From NCBI GenBank assembly GCA_037178625.1, contig CM074129.1, forward strand, positions 3,658,001 through 3,722,000: DNA of 64,000 nt. Reading direction: 5' to 3'. This stretch comes from Skeletonema tropicum. Its lineage: Eukaryota; Bacillariophyta; Thalassiosirophyceae; Thalassiosirales; Thalassiosiraceae. The position numbers were made by a program, and so were the translations under genes. Positions within the stretch are counted from its first letter, which is position 1; each line of letters starts with the position of its first letter. The notes below the pieces were generated by a model, which saw only the letters and a program-made list of their open reading frames with translations, searched no databases and was not told the DNA's origin. This document shows positions 21,543 to 32,248 of this stretch, in pieces.

Positions 21543-22655
21543 TCATGTTGAAACCTTGATTGCCAATAATACGGCCGGTCCTCCTGCTCGTCCATCTAAC
21601 TCTTGCAGTTCTGGATAATTCATACTTGAATCTATCCAAGCAAAGCGTAGCCTTTGCAGTGGTGATGGATCCGAATCGGGAGCTGACATTCTAATCAATC
21701 TATGAAGCTGCCACGGAAGCGGCTCTGCAAAGTAGAATACTGCGCCTTCCTTCGCCTTGTCCACAAGTTGGATAAAATATGCATCCCATTTGTCGCGTGT
21801 TTCGGTGAGGAGGTATGATGTCAGAAAAATATCCGTTGCTGCAATCACTTGTTCATGATTGTCTACAAGCCTTTTAGTAACATCGCAGTGCTCACAAGTG
21901 ACTGTACTGCCAAATGATTGTGACAAAATAGGTTCCAAATCATCTAATACTGCATCTTTCCATTCGTCTAGTGCATAATCTAATAATACGAAATGCATCG
22001 AAGATGAATTTACTGTGTGGTTCGGGACATATCCTCGAAGGAAGGCTAAAAGACCAACTGCATCACACCCTGGTCCACAGCCAATGCTGCATACCCTACT
22101 AATCTTTTCCAGATTCTTCCAGCATGAATCTAATACATCTTTTTGGTTCGATAACGAAGATTGTTCTGGTGACAATTTGCCAAGAGATTCTACAATCAGC
22201 CCTGCTCTAGAGTAAAACTTTTGTCGAGTATACCCTCTCAGCGCTGTTACGTCTTGAAAATGATTGAGCGCTTGGGTTCCCTTGGTCATGTGTTGGAGAA
22301 GATCTTTCGCTCGTTTGTTTTGCTCTGCTTTGCTGTTGAAACTTTGCTCCTTTTTGTCCCATGCAGATAGCAGCCGATGAAATATGTCTCGAACAATCTG
22401 CATCGAAACTTCACATTTCTCATCGATTGAAGTTGTCTCTTGCTGCCTATGGTTGGATAGTCTATCATTGCTGCGGCGAAGAAGTTCCTCAAGTTCATTC
22501 CTTGCAGACTGCTCTACAATTGGATCATTCCGACTGATGGCATGTTGAATGCGTGTCTCGAGCTTTTGTACTTTTCTTTGATGCTTGAGCTCCGCCTTGA
22601 GCTTCTTCTTTGCTTTCTTCTCTGCATCTGATAGCTGCGAATTTGCTTTTGGCAT
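21543..22655 (-). CDS. Class I SAM-dependent methyltransferase-like protein
   Basis: A 370-residue single-exon protein with ATG at 22655-22653. Residues 1-75 are a basic, helical region (AEKKAKKKLKAELKHQRKVQ). The glycine-rich loop of a Rossmann-type methyltransferase is at about residues 188-201 (VCSIGCGPGCDAVG), followed by an acidic strand end (FVLLDYALDEWKDAV) that would contact the SAM ribose, and an aspartate-containing CEHCDVTKRL. The late strand VDKAKEGAVFYFAEPLPW fits the C-terminal half of the fold. The substrate cannot be told; the lysine-rich N-terminus could bind RNA or ribosomes. It converges on the MTHFR gene with 65 bp between stops. Confidence 0.7.
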   Translation of the reverse strand: MPKANSQLSDAEKKAKKKLKAELKHQRKVQKLETRIQHAISRNDPIVEQSARNELEELLRRSNDRLSNHRQQETTSIDEKCEVSMQIVRDIFHRLLSAWDKKEQSFNSKAEQNKRAKDLLQHMTKGTQALNHFQDVTALRGYTRQKFYSRAGLIVESLGKLSPEQSSLSNQKDVLDSCWKNLEKISRVCSIGCGPGCDAVGLLAFLRGYVPNHTVNSSSMHFVLLDYALDEWKDAVLDDLEPILSQSFGSTVTCEHCDVTKRLVDNHEQVIAATDIFLTSYLLTETRDKWDAYFIQLVDKAKEGAVFYFAEPLPWQLHRLIRMSAPDSDPSPLQRLRFAWIDSSMNYPELQELDGRAGGPAVLLAIKVST

Positions 22656-22887
22656 GATGAATGGAATACAATGTCACAACATATCCGGAGACATCTCCAT
22701 CAGATGAGAGAGAGTTATTGGTGGAGGAGAGTGCATCACATGGATAGCGGAGCAATAAAGCTCTAGCACTCGTCAATTGTGACATGCAAACTATGAGACA
22801 GCACGTCATAGTCATTGGCACAATCACCTGTGACACAAAGATCCATTCTCACACTTCTATCTTATTGCAAACGCTTGCAACCGAACC

Positions 22888-24123
22888 ATGTCGTTAATAT
22901 CGCCAGACACAAAGAAGAAGAAGATAGCACTCCCCTCTGTCCTTTCTAACATTAGAAATGCAGTGGGGAGGGCCGGTGCCGAAGAGAAGGGTGGTAAAAG
23001 TGAAGTCGAAATCCGTCCATTGCTCGGAAGCACACTCAACAATCGAAGCAACAATGATTTAGTTGGGGTGGGTAAATCATCGAAATATGCTGCTGATAGA
23101 TCACAAATGAGGGATCGATCGACTGGTCCCTCTGCGGGAGGTCTTCCTCCTCCCCCATTATCGGCAGCTTCATCACCATCATTTGGCTTGGGGCAGAGCG
23201 GCAGCATCCGCCAGACTTTACCTACACGAAATGCACCATCTGCATCTTCTGTCAATAACTGGTCAGCCACACTACAGACCTACAGTGAACGAATAGGAAG
23301 TCAATGGAGGAAGCGGAATCGTCGAGACCCCAACAATGAGCGGAGACGACATAGTCGAGGAGTTACAATAAATACACAACCAATCCTGATAGTGCTCACT
23401 TTATTTTTCATTGGAGTTCCTATATTGATAACATTGTTTTTATTGGCAAGAAAGGCAGTGTTTGGAGATGAGGGAGTGGACAATGTTGCCACGCATGAGG
23501 TGCCTGCTCATGAAGTTGTGAATTATGGTATTGATAATGCAGGTGCTGTTGTTGGGGAAGAGGCAGACGGAATTACTGCGGCTCAGGTATGGAATGATTT
23601 GAAACAACTGACATCTGAGGACAATCCTCTTGGAGCTGGTGGGAGCGATGAGATAGATAAAGTGAATGCGAATGGTGGGAGTGACAATGATGTGGACGTC
23701 AATGAAGCAGAGGCAACTAACGAAGAAATTAGCAACAATGAGAAGGAACCAGTAACCAATGATGTGGCTGCAGAAATTGAAACTTTAGACAACGCATCAA
23801 ATCTTCGTGGATCAAAGGCAGGCACTAAAAGTTCCCAAGATGTCGATCAACAAGATTCTCCTAAAGCGATAGACCAAGAAGGTGCCTTGAATTCAAACGT
23901 TGAATATGAGAAGGAGAACCAATCTGCTCCTGTACTAGAATCTGAAGAGAAGACAAATGATGTTGACTCAACCGTAGAAGAAGTCATAGCAGATACAGCT
24001 TCTATGGCAGATGAAAAGGTAATCAATAGTGGCAGCACTGATGTGGACATTGTTGTGGAAGAAGATGAGAAGTCTGTGACCAACAATCCAGAAGTTTTGA
24101 AACTAAACGATGCAGAAAACTAG
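22888..24123 (+). CDS. Acidic single-pass membrane protein, unrecognised
   Basis: A 411-residue protein with ATG at 22888. Residues 1-160 are basic and low in complexity, with a glycine/proline/serine patch and RKRNRRDPNNERRRHSRGV just before a membrane segment at about residues 164-187 (PILIVLTLFFIGVPILITLF). The positive-inside rule puts the N-terminus in the cytosol (type II). The following 220 residues are strongly acidic (EEADGITAAQ, NDVDVNEAEATNEEISNNEK) with few hydrophobic residues, so probably disordered and lumenal or extracellular. There are no known domains. It starts 232 bp from the divergent methyltransferase gene. Confidence 0.7.
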   Translation: MSLISPDTKKKKIALPSVLSNIRNAVGRAGAEEKGGKSEVEIRPLLGSTLNNRSNNDLVGVGKSSKYAADRSQMRDRSTGPSAGGLPPPPLSAASSPSFGLGQSGSIRQTLPTRNAPSASSVNNWSATLQTYSERIGSQWRKRNRRDPNNERRRHSRGVTINTQPILIVLTLFFIGVPILITLFLLARKAVFGDEGVDNVATHEVPAHEVVNYGIDNAGAVVGEEADGITAAQVWNDLKQLTSEDNPLGAGGSDEIDKVNANGGSDNDVDVNEAEATNEEISNNEKEPVTNDVAAEIETLDNASNLRGSKAGTKSSQDVDQQDSPKAIDQEGALNSNVEYEKENQSAPVLESEEKTNDVDSTVEEVIADTASMADEKVINSGSTDVDIVVEEDEKSVTNNPEVLKLNDAEN

Positions 24124-24260
24124 TTTATTTCGTATTTGTTGGCTTAATAGAGCTAATCCTAAGAGAGATGCATACTTAATCTGTGAAAGGCAGTGGTACC
24201 ACTGTCGATGCTTAGATATTTAGTTCATCACCAAGCACTCTCGTGCGCGGGTGGTTCAAG
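24124..24260. other. 3' flank of the membrane-protein gene
   Basis: Short stretch up to the MITE target duplication CAAG at 24257-24260. The segment 24848-25097 on the other side of the MITE, up to the next start codon, also holds no recognised feature. Confidence 0.3.
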
Positions 24261-24847
24261 CTAGCGGCGCCAAAAATTGACACATGCCAAAAATTGAGAC
24301 AAAATTTTTTCCAGCGCGCTCTCACACAAAACTCACACAAATGTAGCTTAAAACCATGTCAGCACACCCCACTACTACAGCCCATAAATACGTATTCGAC
24401 AAAAAAGGCAAGCGGGTATGCCAAACTAAACACTAACCGAATATAGTTATTCGTTGGTTGACTTATTTATATCTATTCAACATGGAGTTATCTTCAATCG
24501 TTCCTGGGTGATTTTCCACATATTTACTAGATAAAATCACTAAGTAAAATCGCCCTTACACCCCCCTCTGACCCATGCATTCTACCACGTCAGGATGAAT
24601 ACAGCAGTTACAATGTTGACCAGTGGCTCAAATGAAAGCTCTTTATATATGCTGTCATTATATGGCCGATGATTGTGGTGCTACGCCAAGAATGATGCAT
24701 ATCGGGGCCGCAACAGTAAAAATGTCGAAGATAGGGAGGAGTTTTGTGAGACGGCCTCGCTCATCTTGCTAGCTTTTGCTTCTTATTTTTGTGTCAAATA
24801 AGTTCCACGTGGACAAATTGAGATGTCTCAATTTTTGGCGCCGCTAG
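24261..24847. mobile_element. 587-bp non-autonomous DNA transposon (MITE), 4-bp target duplication
   Basis: The left end CTAGCGGCGCCAAAAATTGA (continuing CACAT to 24285) pairs with the reverse complement of 24823-24847, CTAGCGGCGCCAAAAATTGA (continuing GACAT), with one mismatch in 25. Directly outside are CAAG (24257-24260) and CAAG (24848-24851), a 4-bp duplication. A second copy of the subterminal word CCAAAAATTGAGACA lies at about 24287-24301. No coding capacity. The superfamily is not assigned. Confidence 0.75.
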
Positions 24848-25097
24848 CAAGCTTCTTTCAGGATGTACGATAGTTTCAGTTGGAGTTGGCACGACCAGAT
24901 ATATGAAATTCCTACGTCGTGGTGGGTTTGACTGGATAAGAAGGCAAGAGGCAAGAAGCAATAAGAGTCTTTTCCAACCAGGGCACATAAAAGAATAATG
25001 GTGCAATATATAATGGTGACAATAGCTGCTCTCTAGGCTCTCCTGCTTCATTACTCGGGGCATATATACTTAGGCTTAGTGCTGGTGCTATCCAACG

Positions 25098-28000
25098 ATG
25101 CCATCGGCTGGAAAGAATCCGTTCGATGATGATAGCGACAACAGCAATGGTAGTGGCGACGGAGGGGGGAAAGAAGTAGTCAATTACAATCCGTTCGACG
25201 ATGACAGCGAGCAAGGTAGCCGCAAAACAACCCAAAGAAGAAGTGGTGGCAATCCTTTTGATAGTGATAGTGACGATGAGTGCTCTGTGAGCAGCAATTT
25301 GGATGGTGCTGCTAGTATGGAGCAAGCAGGCACGCCTACTGATTATAGAGGCAACAGCCAGTTAGATCGTGGCAAAAATCCATTTGAAGACACTTGTTAT
25401 GATGAGTTAGAGAGAGCGAGTGTAAATAGAAGTAGTGATGAAACGCAGCAAATCAAAGCAGATCAGGATTTGTCTAGAAACAATCCATTTGACAACACTT
25501 GTGATGAAAATCTAGGAAGTCCTAGTGGCGATGAATGTGATAACAACACAAGAGCGTCCGAAACAGAAAGTTCTGCTTCTGTCAACGATACAATTGACAA
25601 CAGTTCCAGTTCAAACAGCAATAGTATCAGCAGCGGTGATAGTACAGACTCTGACTCTGATTCTTTAACAGACGGATACTTGGAGGGTGACGAAGAAGCA
25701 CAGGTGCTGCATCAGAAAATTCTTGACAACGATATTGAAGCGGATGCTAGATCACATCATGAGACTGGTGATGAGCACTGGATCAAAAGTGACATCAAAG
25801 GAGGTGCGAATGAGTTAGATAAAGATGATGAGAACGTCCGGCACCCTGACATGCCTCAAAGATCTCTCCATATAGACGAACCGGACGAAACTAGCAATAC
25901 TTTATCAGATGAAAATGGGAGAGAAGAAACAACAGCTCCGCTGCTTCAGAACGATGACGACTCGTATTGGAACAAAGAAGGCGTCAGAGAAGCAGTTGCT
26001 TCGTTTGATGCAAAGTGTGCACGAGAAGGAATCACGCAAGATGTGGAAAATTCTCCGATAGCCCAGGAGCAAGAAGTTACGACGCGCTCTTCTGTCATTA
26101 GAAAAAAGGTCAAGAATCGATACTGCAAAGCATGTGTGATGGTAACTGTAGTGTGGGCAACAATGATCATACTAGTTTCAGTTGTTTTAGGGATGGATTG
26201 GTTGGGTGTGCATTTTGACCAAACAAATTCTGAGTCGCTTTGTACATTATGTAATGAAAATGGTGGCATTGGGTTAAATTACAGTGCGATCTCTCGTCGA
26301 CCTACTCGCGAGCCATCGTCGTTAGCCCAGTCAGCATTTGTCGACGTAGCAACGATCAAACCGCCGCCAGAAAACTTAGCTGGACTATGTGCTCCGTCAA
26401 TACTCCTAGAACATGGCCCGGAAAAGATACCTTCTGTTCAAAAGATAGGCGATTGTGCCGCAGCATGCCTACCAGCGGCTTGTTGTGTAAGCGACGATGA
26501 TCATGCTAGACAAGCTCTAACTTCATTGCTAGAATCGCAGGGAATGGGGATGCAAGCAGCTACCTTATTCTCAAATATTGATGGTTGCAATAGAGGTGAT
26601 AATGTTGCAATATGCAATGCTTACAATGACTTCTGCAGCACGCTATACGATTTAGATCATGCGTTGGATAGCATGCAACAGCACTTTCGTCGGGCATGTA
26701 TGGGTCCAACAGCGTTTTCACGACATTACGACGTTTTCAAAAGAGCGAACGATGAGTGCAAAAATATTTGTGCTTCTCTCGCTTGTTGCTATGAAAATGT
26801 TGATCCAACAGTTGCAACTGAACGAAAACGCAATCGTGAGCACAGCGTTGATTATATCAATGTAGATAGACGAAGTATGGAATTCAGGCAATTTGGCGAA
26901 AGTGGTTGTGATGGCTTTAGCACATCTGCTGGTTCTCTGAATGCTCAAATTTGCAACACGTACTCCACCGCTTACTCCATATTTTGTAAGTCGGAAGACA
27001 TTCCAAGATCTTCTGTTCCCACCGGTACACCTAGTTATCAACCAAGCAATGAGCCAAGTTATCAAGTAACACAATCTCCTACTACTCTTGTTGGAAGACC
27101 ATCACCAAAACCATCATCAAGTACTCATCCAACGATGTCTCTCTCGTCAATAGCTCCATATCCTTCATATGACACTTCGTCTACACAACCTCCATTATTC
27201 CCTACAATAGTCCCATCTAATACTCTTACACAACCAAGTCAACTTCCTACAATCTCAGCTTACCCTACGTCAAATTTTTCGTCGACTACTGACACTTCAA
27301 TTCCTTCATCGTTTCCTACGAAGGGCTTTAATAGAGACTCAATACCAAGCCAACATCCTACAATCACCTCTCAGCCTTCACCGCCACCTTTCATGAACTT
27401 TACTTCTGTATGCAGCATTGTCAACTCATCAATTTTCAAGTCGCTAGTACCAAATAGCACTGCCACATTCGCAGGGTTTTGCAACGCTGTAGATGCCTGG
27501 AACTCAAATAATGCTACCACTAAAATCTTTGCAGCTGAAAATGAGATGAATCAGCGGCATGAACTTGCTGCATTCTTTGGTCATGTCCCAGCATCGCGAG
27601 AATGGTCACAATGTCAAAGTATCATCACAGATTCGGATGGCAAGGTGTATTGTAAGCCTGATGCATTTTTAGGAGGCAATTACACTGATCCATACTGCAG
27701 CAAATCACAAAGTCTAAAGGCAGATGAAGAGGGTTGTAACTGTGGACCAGTACCTGAGTCTTCGTTATTTCCAGGATACGTTGAATCAGACAAACTCTTT
27801 TATGGCCGTGGTCCTCTGCATCTTTCTTGGAACTACAACTATCTAAAACTTGCGGAAGTTTTAGGAGTTGATTTATGTTCACGTCCTGATTTGGTTGTGT
27901 CGGAAGAATCATTCGGCTGGACCAGCGCGTTCTGGTTCTGGACTTCTGTTATTGCTTCCACCGGTAAAACATCTGCCATCTCGGTAGCGGAAGGTAGCTA

Positions 28001-28238
28001 CGGGGGGACATTGAACGCAATTAAAGATGGCTTTGAGTGCCAAACAGGGATGTACAGTTCAGATTATTTGGACGAAGTAACATCGAGACTGGATTATTAT
28101 TGCAATGCAGCAAGTACTTTAGGAGTTGACAAATTGCTCGAAATGGACAGCTGCAAAAATCTCCAAAGCTTATTTGATACTTGCAGAAATATTGGATCTT
28201 GTCCTGAATGTCGCGCTTTTGAATTGAATAAAAGATAA
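25098..28238 (+). CDS. Single-pass membrane protein with NPF repeats and a GH19 chitinase-like ectodomain lacking the His-Glu segment
   Basis: A 1046-residue single-exon protein with ATG at 25098. The N-terminal cytosolic part has five NPF motifs (KNPFDDDSD, YNPFDDDSE, GNPFDSDSD, KNPFEDTCYDE, NNPFDNTCDE) in an acidic disordered region. A membrane segment lies at about residues 345-367. Outside are cysteine-rich modules (CAAACLPAACCVSDDD; CKNICASLACCYEN), a PTGTPSYQPSNEPSYQ-type linker (about 635-770), and a GH19-like domain (about 815-1000): HELAAFFGHV, FYGRGPLHLSWNYNY, SAFWFWTSV. In active GH19 chitinases ELAAFF..H/N-V is followed by His-Glu-Thr/Ser carrying the general acid; here PASREW follows directly, so this acid appears missing. 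NPF motifs bind EH domains in endocytosis, suggesting an internalised chitin- or glycan-binding receptor. Confidence 0.8.
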   Translation: MPSAGKNPFDDDSDNSNGSGDGGGKEVVNYNPFDDDSEQGSRKTTQRRSGGNPFDSDSDDECSVSSNLDGAASMEQAGTPTDYRGNSQLDRGKNPFEDTCYDELERASVNRSSDETQQIKADQDLSRNNPFDNTCDENLGSPSGDECDNNTRASETESSASVNDTIDNSSSSNSNSISSGDSTDSDSDSLTDGYLEGDEEAQVLHQKILDNDIEADARSHHETGDEHWIKSDIKGGANELDKDDENVRHPDMPQRSLHIDEPDETSNTLSDENGREETTAPLLQNDDDSYWNKEGVREAVASFDAKCAREGITQDVENSPIAQEQEVTTRSSVIRKKVKNRYCKACVMVTVVWATMIILVSVVLGMDWLGVHFDQTNSESLCTLCNENGGIGLNYSAISRRPTREPSSLAQSAFVDVATIKPPPENLAGLCAPSILLEHGPEKIPSVQKIGDCAAACLPAACCVSDDDHARQALTSLLESQGMGMQAATLFSNIDGCNRGDNVAICNAYNDFCSTLYDLDHALDSMQQHFRRACMGPTAFSRHYDVFKRANDECKNICASLACCYENVDPTVATERKRNREHSVDYINVDRRSMEFRQFGESGCDGFSTSAGSLNAQICNTYSTAYSIFCKSEDIPRSSVPTGTPSYQPSNEPSYQVTQSPTTLVGRPSPKPSSSTHPTMSLSSIAPYPSYDTSSTQPPLFPTIVPSNTLTQPSQLPTISAYPTSNFSSTTDTSIPSSFPTKGFNRDSIPSQHPTITSQPSPPPFMNFTSVCSIVNSSIFKSLVPNSTATFAGFCNAVDAWNSNNATTKIFAAENEMNQRHELAAFFGHVPASREWSQCQSIITDSDGKVYCKPDAFLGGNYTDPYCSKSQSLKADEEGCNCGPVPESSLFPGYVESDKLFYGRGPLHLSWNYNYLKLAEVLGVDLCSRPDLVVSEESFGWTSAFWFWTSVIASTGKTSAISVAEGSYGGTLNAIKDGFECQTGMYSSDYLDEVTSRLDYYCNAASTLGVDKLLEMDSCKNLQSLFDTCRNIGSCPECRAFELNKR

Positions 28239-28289
28239 AATGACGGTGACTTCGTATTAAAATTATTTCTACCTTCTACTTTCTTCCAC

Positions 28290-30666
28290 TTATGAGCGCA
28301 CATGCCCCTTCAGTATCTTCGTCAGCTTTCTATCAAAGGTTGAAAGACTCCTTGTGGAAACAGAGTTGTTTTTGTTGTTCATGTTCCCGGCACACCGAAA
28401 GAGACCTCTCCCGGTTTGGTTGTAGCGCTGAACGGGAGCTAATGCTCCAAGAGGCCCAAACTGGTCGCCTCTCTCACTAATGAAGTACCAGTCAACTCCG
28501 ACTGGGGAAGACTCTTTTGTGGGGGCGCTGACAAAGGTTGTATTTGTCGCATACGCTCTATACCAAAACGCATGGTAGTTGGTAACTGACTGAAGCCACC
28601 GTGCGGAGGTCATATCTGTACCAGTTAAGTTCATGCCAAACCATCTTGAGCCACTATATACCAGGCTCCACCGTTCATCGTTATCAAAAGATGAGAAAAC
28701 TGGACGAGAATATTCCTGCCATATATCACCCCAGACATCGCCATCTTTGACCGCAACTTCTTCACCTGACCACGAACTCATATGTTCAATAGACATGGTA
28801 TAGTTCCCGTCTTCAGGAAGAATAGTTTTACAGTCATCCCGCAGATATACTTCACAATGTTCACCAAAATAGTTCACTCCATTGCCACTGTCACAAATGC
28901 ATTTACCATCATCGGAACATTCTCCATTCAAATTACAATCCGCCCTCTCGTGGCATCTGTTGCATGAGATCGATACATCTGTGGTGCCCAACACACCAAC
29001 CCACATGTCCCATTTGCCAACAGCATCAAGTACATTGAAACTGTCTGTCTCAGGAGATCTCAAAAGCCAGTTGCAGCTGCTATCATCACTTTCAGACTTT
29101 CTTATGTTCTCGTGAGTTAGTACCCAAGCTTTCATTTCCTCGCAGTACTTGATTTCTGCCGGGACGACAACTGGAAACTTTGTTCCGTCCTGGGTTTCAG
29201 TACTATATGGCTGCCTATCAAACTTTCTTGCCTCTTTATATAAAGGACGCCCAGCATGGGTTCCATTCTTAATAAACACTAAATATTTGTCAGTTTTGAT
29301 GAAACAAGAAGCGACATGAGTTGGACTAGATAATAGAAAGTCTTACCTCCATTGAAATAAGAGTAAACTAGTACCCATTTTTCGAAACTGCCATTCATGT
29401 GCACGAAGGCTTCCTCCAAAATACCATCTCCCACGTCTAGTGTGATCTCCTTACAAAAATAGTAACCATTCATTTGCCTGAAAGGAAAGTCTTTGTCAGT
29501 TTTGTTGAAACAAGAGGCATTCATGACGTGGACAATGCATTCTTACCTCGTTGACAAGACAACCATTGCAGCAATAAATAAAAACATATTCAAGAAGTAC
29601 AACGCCTTTAACATCATTTTGTGCTTGTTACAACCTTTATGATATTCGAACTCCTGGTCGAACCATCTCATTGTGCAGGCGCGTTGCATCCTCCTTCCGA
29701 ATACATCGAGCCTAGCAAGCCTGAAGTTTTGTGGTTGAAGTAAGAGTGAGAAAAAGTTGGGGAGGCGCACAGCTGTTAGTTTGTTACAAACACTCACCGG
29801 AACCCAATGTCGTCAAGTTGCTGAACGAACTGAAGAGCCAAGACGTCGTAGAAGATTGTCAAGACTGAAAGTGCCGTTGTGAGTGATAAAAGTTGGGGAG
29901 GCACACAGCTGTCAGTTTGTTACACACACTCACCATCTTCTGCTTGGACCAAGACAAGCAGCACATTGACAAGAAATAGGTACCCCATGAGGACCCTAAA
30001 TATATTACATGCCAGGAACTTTTTGTAGCTCGCATGTGGACAAACAGAGCGAAGGGCTCCATACGTAACTAATCTCATCTGGGCCAAGCCAGTCGGTATT
30101 TCTAATTGTGGTGTGGATTGAAGGAAATTGTGAGAGGAATCTATGGAGAAACTTTAACGTGATATTGTAGACACAACAACATGATGACATGCATGATAAT
30201 ATTTACCTTCTTCCATCAACAACACAACAAAAATTGCTAAGTACTGTGCACCTCGTGTAGAGCTGCTGATATTTTCGGGCACGTTGAATAGGTTGAGTGC
30301 GGTTCCTCCATCTAGGGCGTTGACCAAAGCAAGTGCCAGGCAACCAATACTCAACGCAGCGATGCCCAACGCGAACATGAAGGGTAGCGAACATGGGGAC
30401 GCCGTGAAAAATAAAGAGTGCGTACTCTCTGGTAGTTTTATCGGGTCTCCACCATAATCCTTGACATAATCATTTGGTTTATGTTCTTTTTGATCATCAA
30501 AACTATCAACTTTCGTTCCATCACTGTTTTCGGCTGCGGCTTCGGGCACAGTTTCAACAACTCTCCTAGATGTTGATTGCGATTGTGGTGCATTTGAAAA
30601 ATCACATTGAGACTCTGCGCTGTCGATAGACGCCGAGTAAATTGAACGGAACTTCAGCGCTGTCAT
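28290..30666 (-). CDS. Six-exon multi-membrane protein with an EGF-like domain
   Basis: Exons (minus strand): 30666-30207, 30140-29934, 29864-29798, 29720-29547, 29477-29347, 29278-28290. All introns are GT-AG, 66-77 bp, and all joins keep frame, giving about 675 residues from ATG 30666. The N-terminal half has several membrane segments: FMFALGIAALSIGCLALALV, AQYLAIFVVLLME, VLMGYLFLVNVLLVLVQ and ALYFLNMFLFIAAMVVL. The C-terminal half is extracellular, with an EGF-like module (CNRCHERADCNLNGECSDDG, then CICDSGNGVNYFGEHC) preceded by CNWLLRSPETDSF. I recall an expanded diatom family of this layout with no assigned function. It may act as a surface receptor or sensor; this is inference. Confidence 0.8.
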
Positions 30667-31293
30667 GATGCTGGGAAATCTATCAATAAGCTGATTCGGT
30701 TTGATTGGGTCAGCACGGGCGAATCGTAGCAAAATACAACTCTATTCTTTCTTCTACAGAGATAGCTATGTCAAATCAATCAAGCCAAGCTCTAGTCGAA
30801 GAGAGGTCGAAGAGTTTTGTGCAGTGTGCAGCCAAGAGCCAAGCAGCAAAGCAGTTTTGGGGCGGCGGGGCGGAGACAGAATGCAGTACCACATCGGACA
30901 GATGATTCTCTAACTTTCTCGCGTGGACGAAATAAATAGTACCACATTTCAATGAAGTATACTTACATCTTTACCCTTAGCTGGATCAAAAGGACCAGCG
31001 ACATGAACCCCCTTGGCTCTTGCTGCCCCAGTTGAAGTTGGTTTACATTTACATAATTATGCTGTACCATCGTTTACAAGATGATTTGGACTAAGGATAG
31101 ACAGGAAATTTTTGGGCGGCATCGAAATCAGGGACGGGTAATGCGGCGAGCATCGCGGCCGCTAATGGGAAAGAGACCACGAGCCTGAAGAATAAGGTCG
31201 GAGATGGAGGAGGAGAGGTTGGATCGGGCTCGGGCAATACTGACTATGGATCGTCCAATTCGCGTGCACCAGAAGTAGCAGTAGCAGGGCAGA
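30667..31293. other. 5' region of the EGF/multi-membrane gene
   Basis: Mostly non-coding. On the minus strand, 31050-30964 reads like a short exon (GAARAKGVHVAGPFDPAKGKD) ending in a perfect donor GTAAGTATAC. It could be an upstream exon of the EGF gene or a relic. No acceptor linking it to 30732 was found. Confidence 0.3.
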
Positions 31294-31494
31294 ATGAAGG
31301 AAAATGAAGTGAGCCCAGGTCCAGCTCCAGCTAGGAATGTGGTCTCTTTCGCTGTATCCTTCCTGGCGTTGCTGGTGGTCATCCACTTCTTCGGTGCTTC
31401 CACTGCCGCCGTCGCCGTCTTGTTCGCCGTAATGCTGCGGGTTTTGATGGGGTTCATCAACAGATTAGGTTTAGAGGACCTTCCCTTAAGTTAA
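31294..31494 (+). CDS. Possible small two-helix membrane protein
   Basis: A 66-codon frame with ATG at 31294. After a polar start (MKENEVSPGPAPARN) come two strongly hydrophobic helices, about residues 16-33 (VVSFAVSFLALLVVIHFF) and 36-53 (STAAVAVLFAVMLRVLMG). The pattern is too regular to be dismissed, but a minus-strand frame is also open over most of it and no family is recognised. It may be a real micro-membrane protein or a chance frame in GC-richer DNA. Confidence 0.35.
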   Translation: MKENEVSPGPAPARNVVSFAVSFLALLVVIHFFGASTAAVAVLFAVMLRVLMGFINRLGLEDLPLS

Positions 31495-32248
31495 CGAGAC
31501 TCGAACGTGGCCCAAAAGACAACGTGTACGTTTGGCAGCCGTGGGGATTTGAAATTGAGTGACAGGAAATTCACAGTTGGGGCATATAGAAGCCAAACGA
31601 TACTATGTTTTGCAATCCACTGCAGCTCAAAGCAAACGAGAAGAATGTGAAGCTGAGTGCAGGGCAAGGAATTGATGAGGAAATCGAGATTTACTTTGTT
31701 CCTGGAGGTAATGATTAACTCCAGGCGCGTGGCAAAGACAAGGACGAGGGCAAATTCACGCTGCTTGCGAAAGACTCGTTCCAAGTAGATCACGCTGATG
31801 GGAAATGGACAATGTAACACAACGTGGTGACAAAGTAGTCAAGGAAGGAACAATGCCGTCGGGGCAGGAATGCATGATTACTAAGACTAAGGGCTTGTGG
31901 ATGCCTGTGAACTAACTCCAAGAAGACGCACGAATCTAAATTAGAAGTAGAAGCGGAACAGCACGCTATTCTCTCACTCATCCGAGTCGTTTCGCCCGAC
32001 TTTTGCCCCAAGGCAAGTGTTCCGTCTTCTCCGCTTCCTGACCGGGATTTTTGTCCCCAAAGGCCAGAAAGAATTGTGTGCAGAGTTCAGTACCGCATAG
32101 GACAACTGTTTCTTACTTGAAGAGAAAGAATCCGAGCACGCAAGCACAAATCAAAGGAACAATGCTCTCCTTGCGATGCCAAGAAAAAGAGATAGTAGGC
32201 TGTCTGTCTTGCTACATAAAGACGCATTACTATCGAAGTCAGAGAACG
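31495..32248 (+). other. Upstream region of the six-membrane gene, with a possible coding relic
   Basis: One plus-strand frame over about 31530-31840 reads protein-like but has repeated stops: PLQLKANEKNVKLSAGQGID, then EEIEIYFVPGGND-stop, then EGKFTLLAKDSFQVDHADGK-stop. This resembles an eroded exon of unknown origin. The remaining bases hold the promoter side of the gene starting at 32249; nothing else is seen. Confidence 0.3.

Noticed and set aside
24243..24446. 67-codon frame inside the CAAG-flanked MITE
   Set aside because: Starts outside the element and has no protein-like pattern; the element is non-coding.
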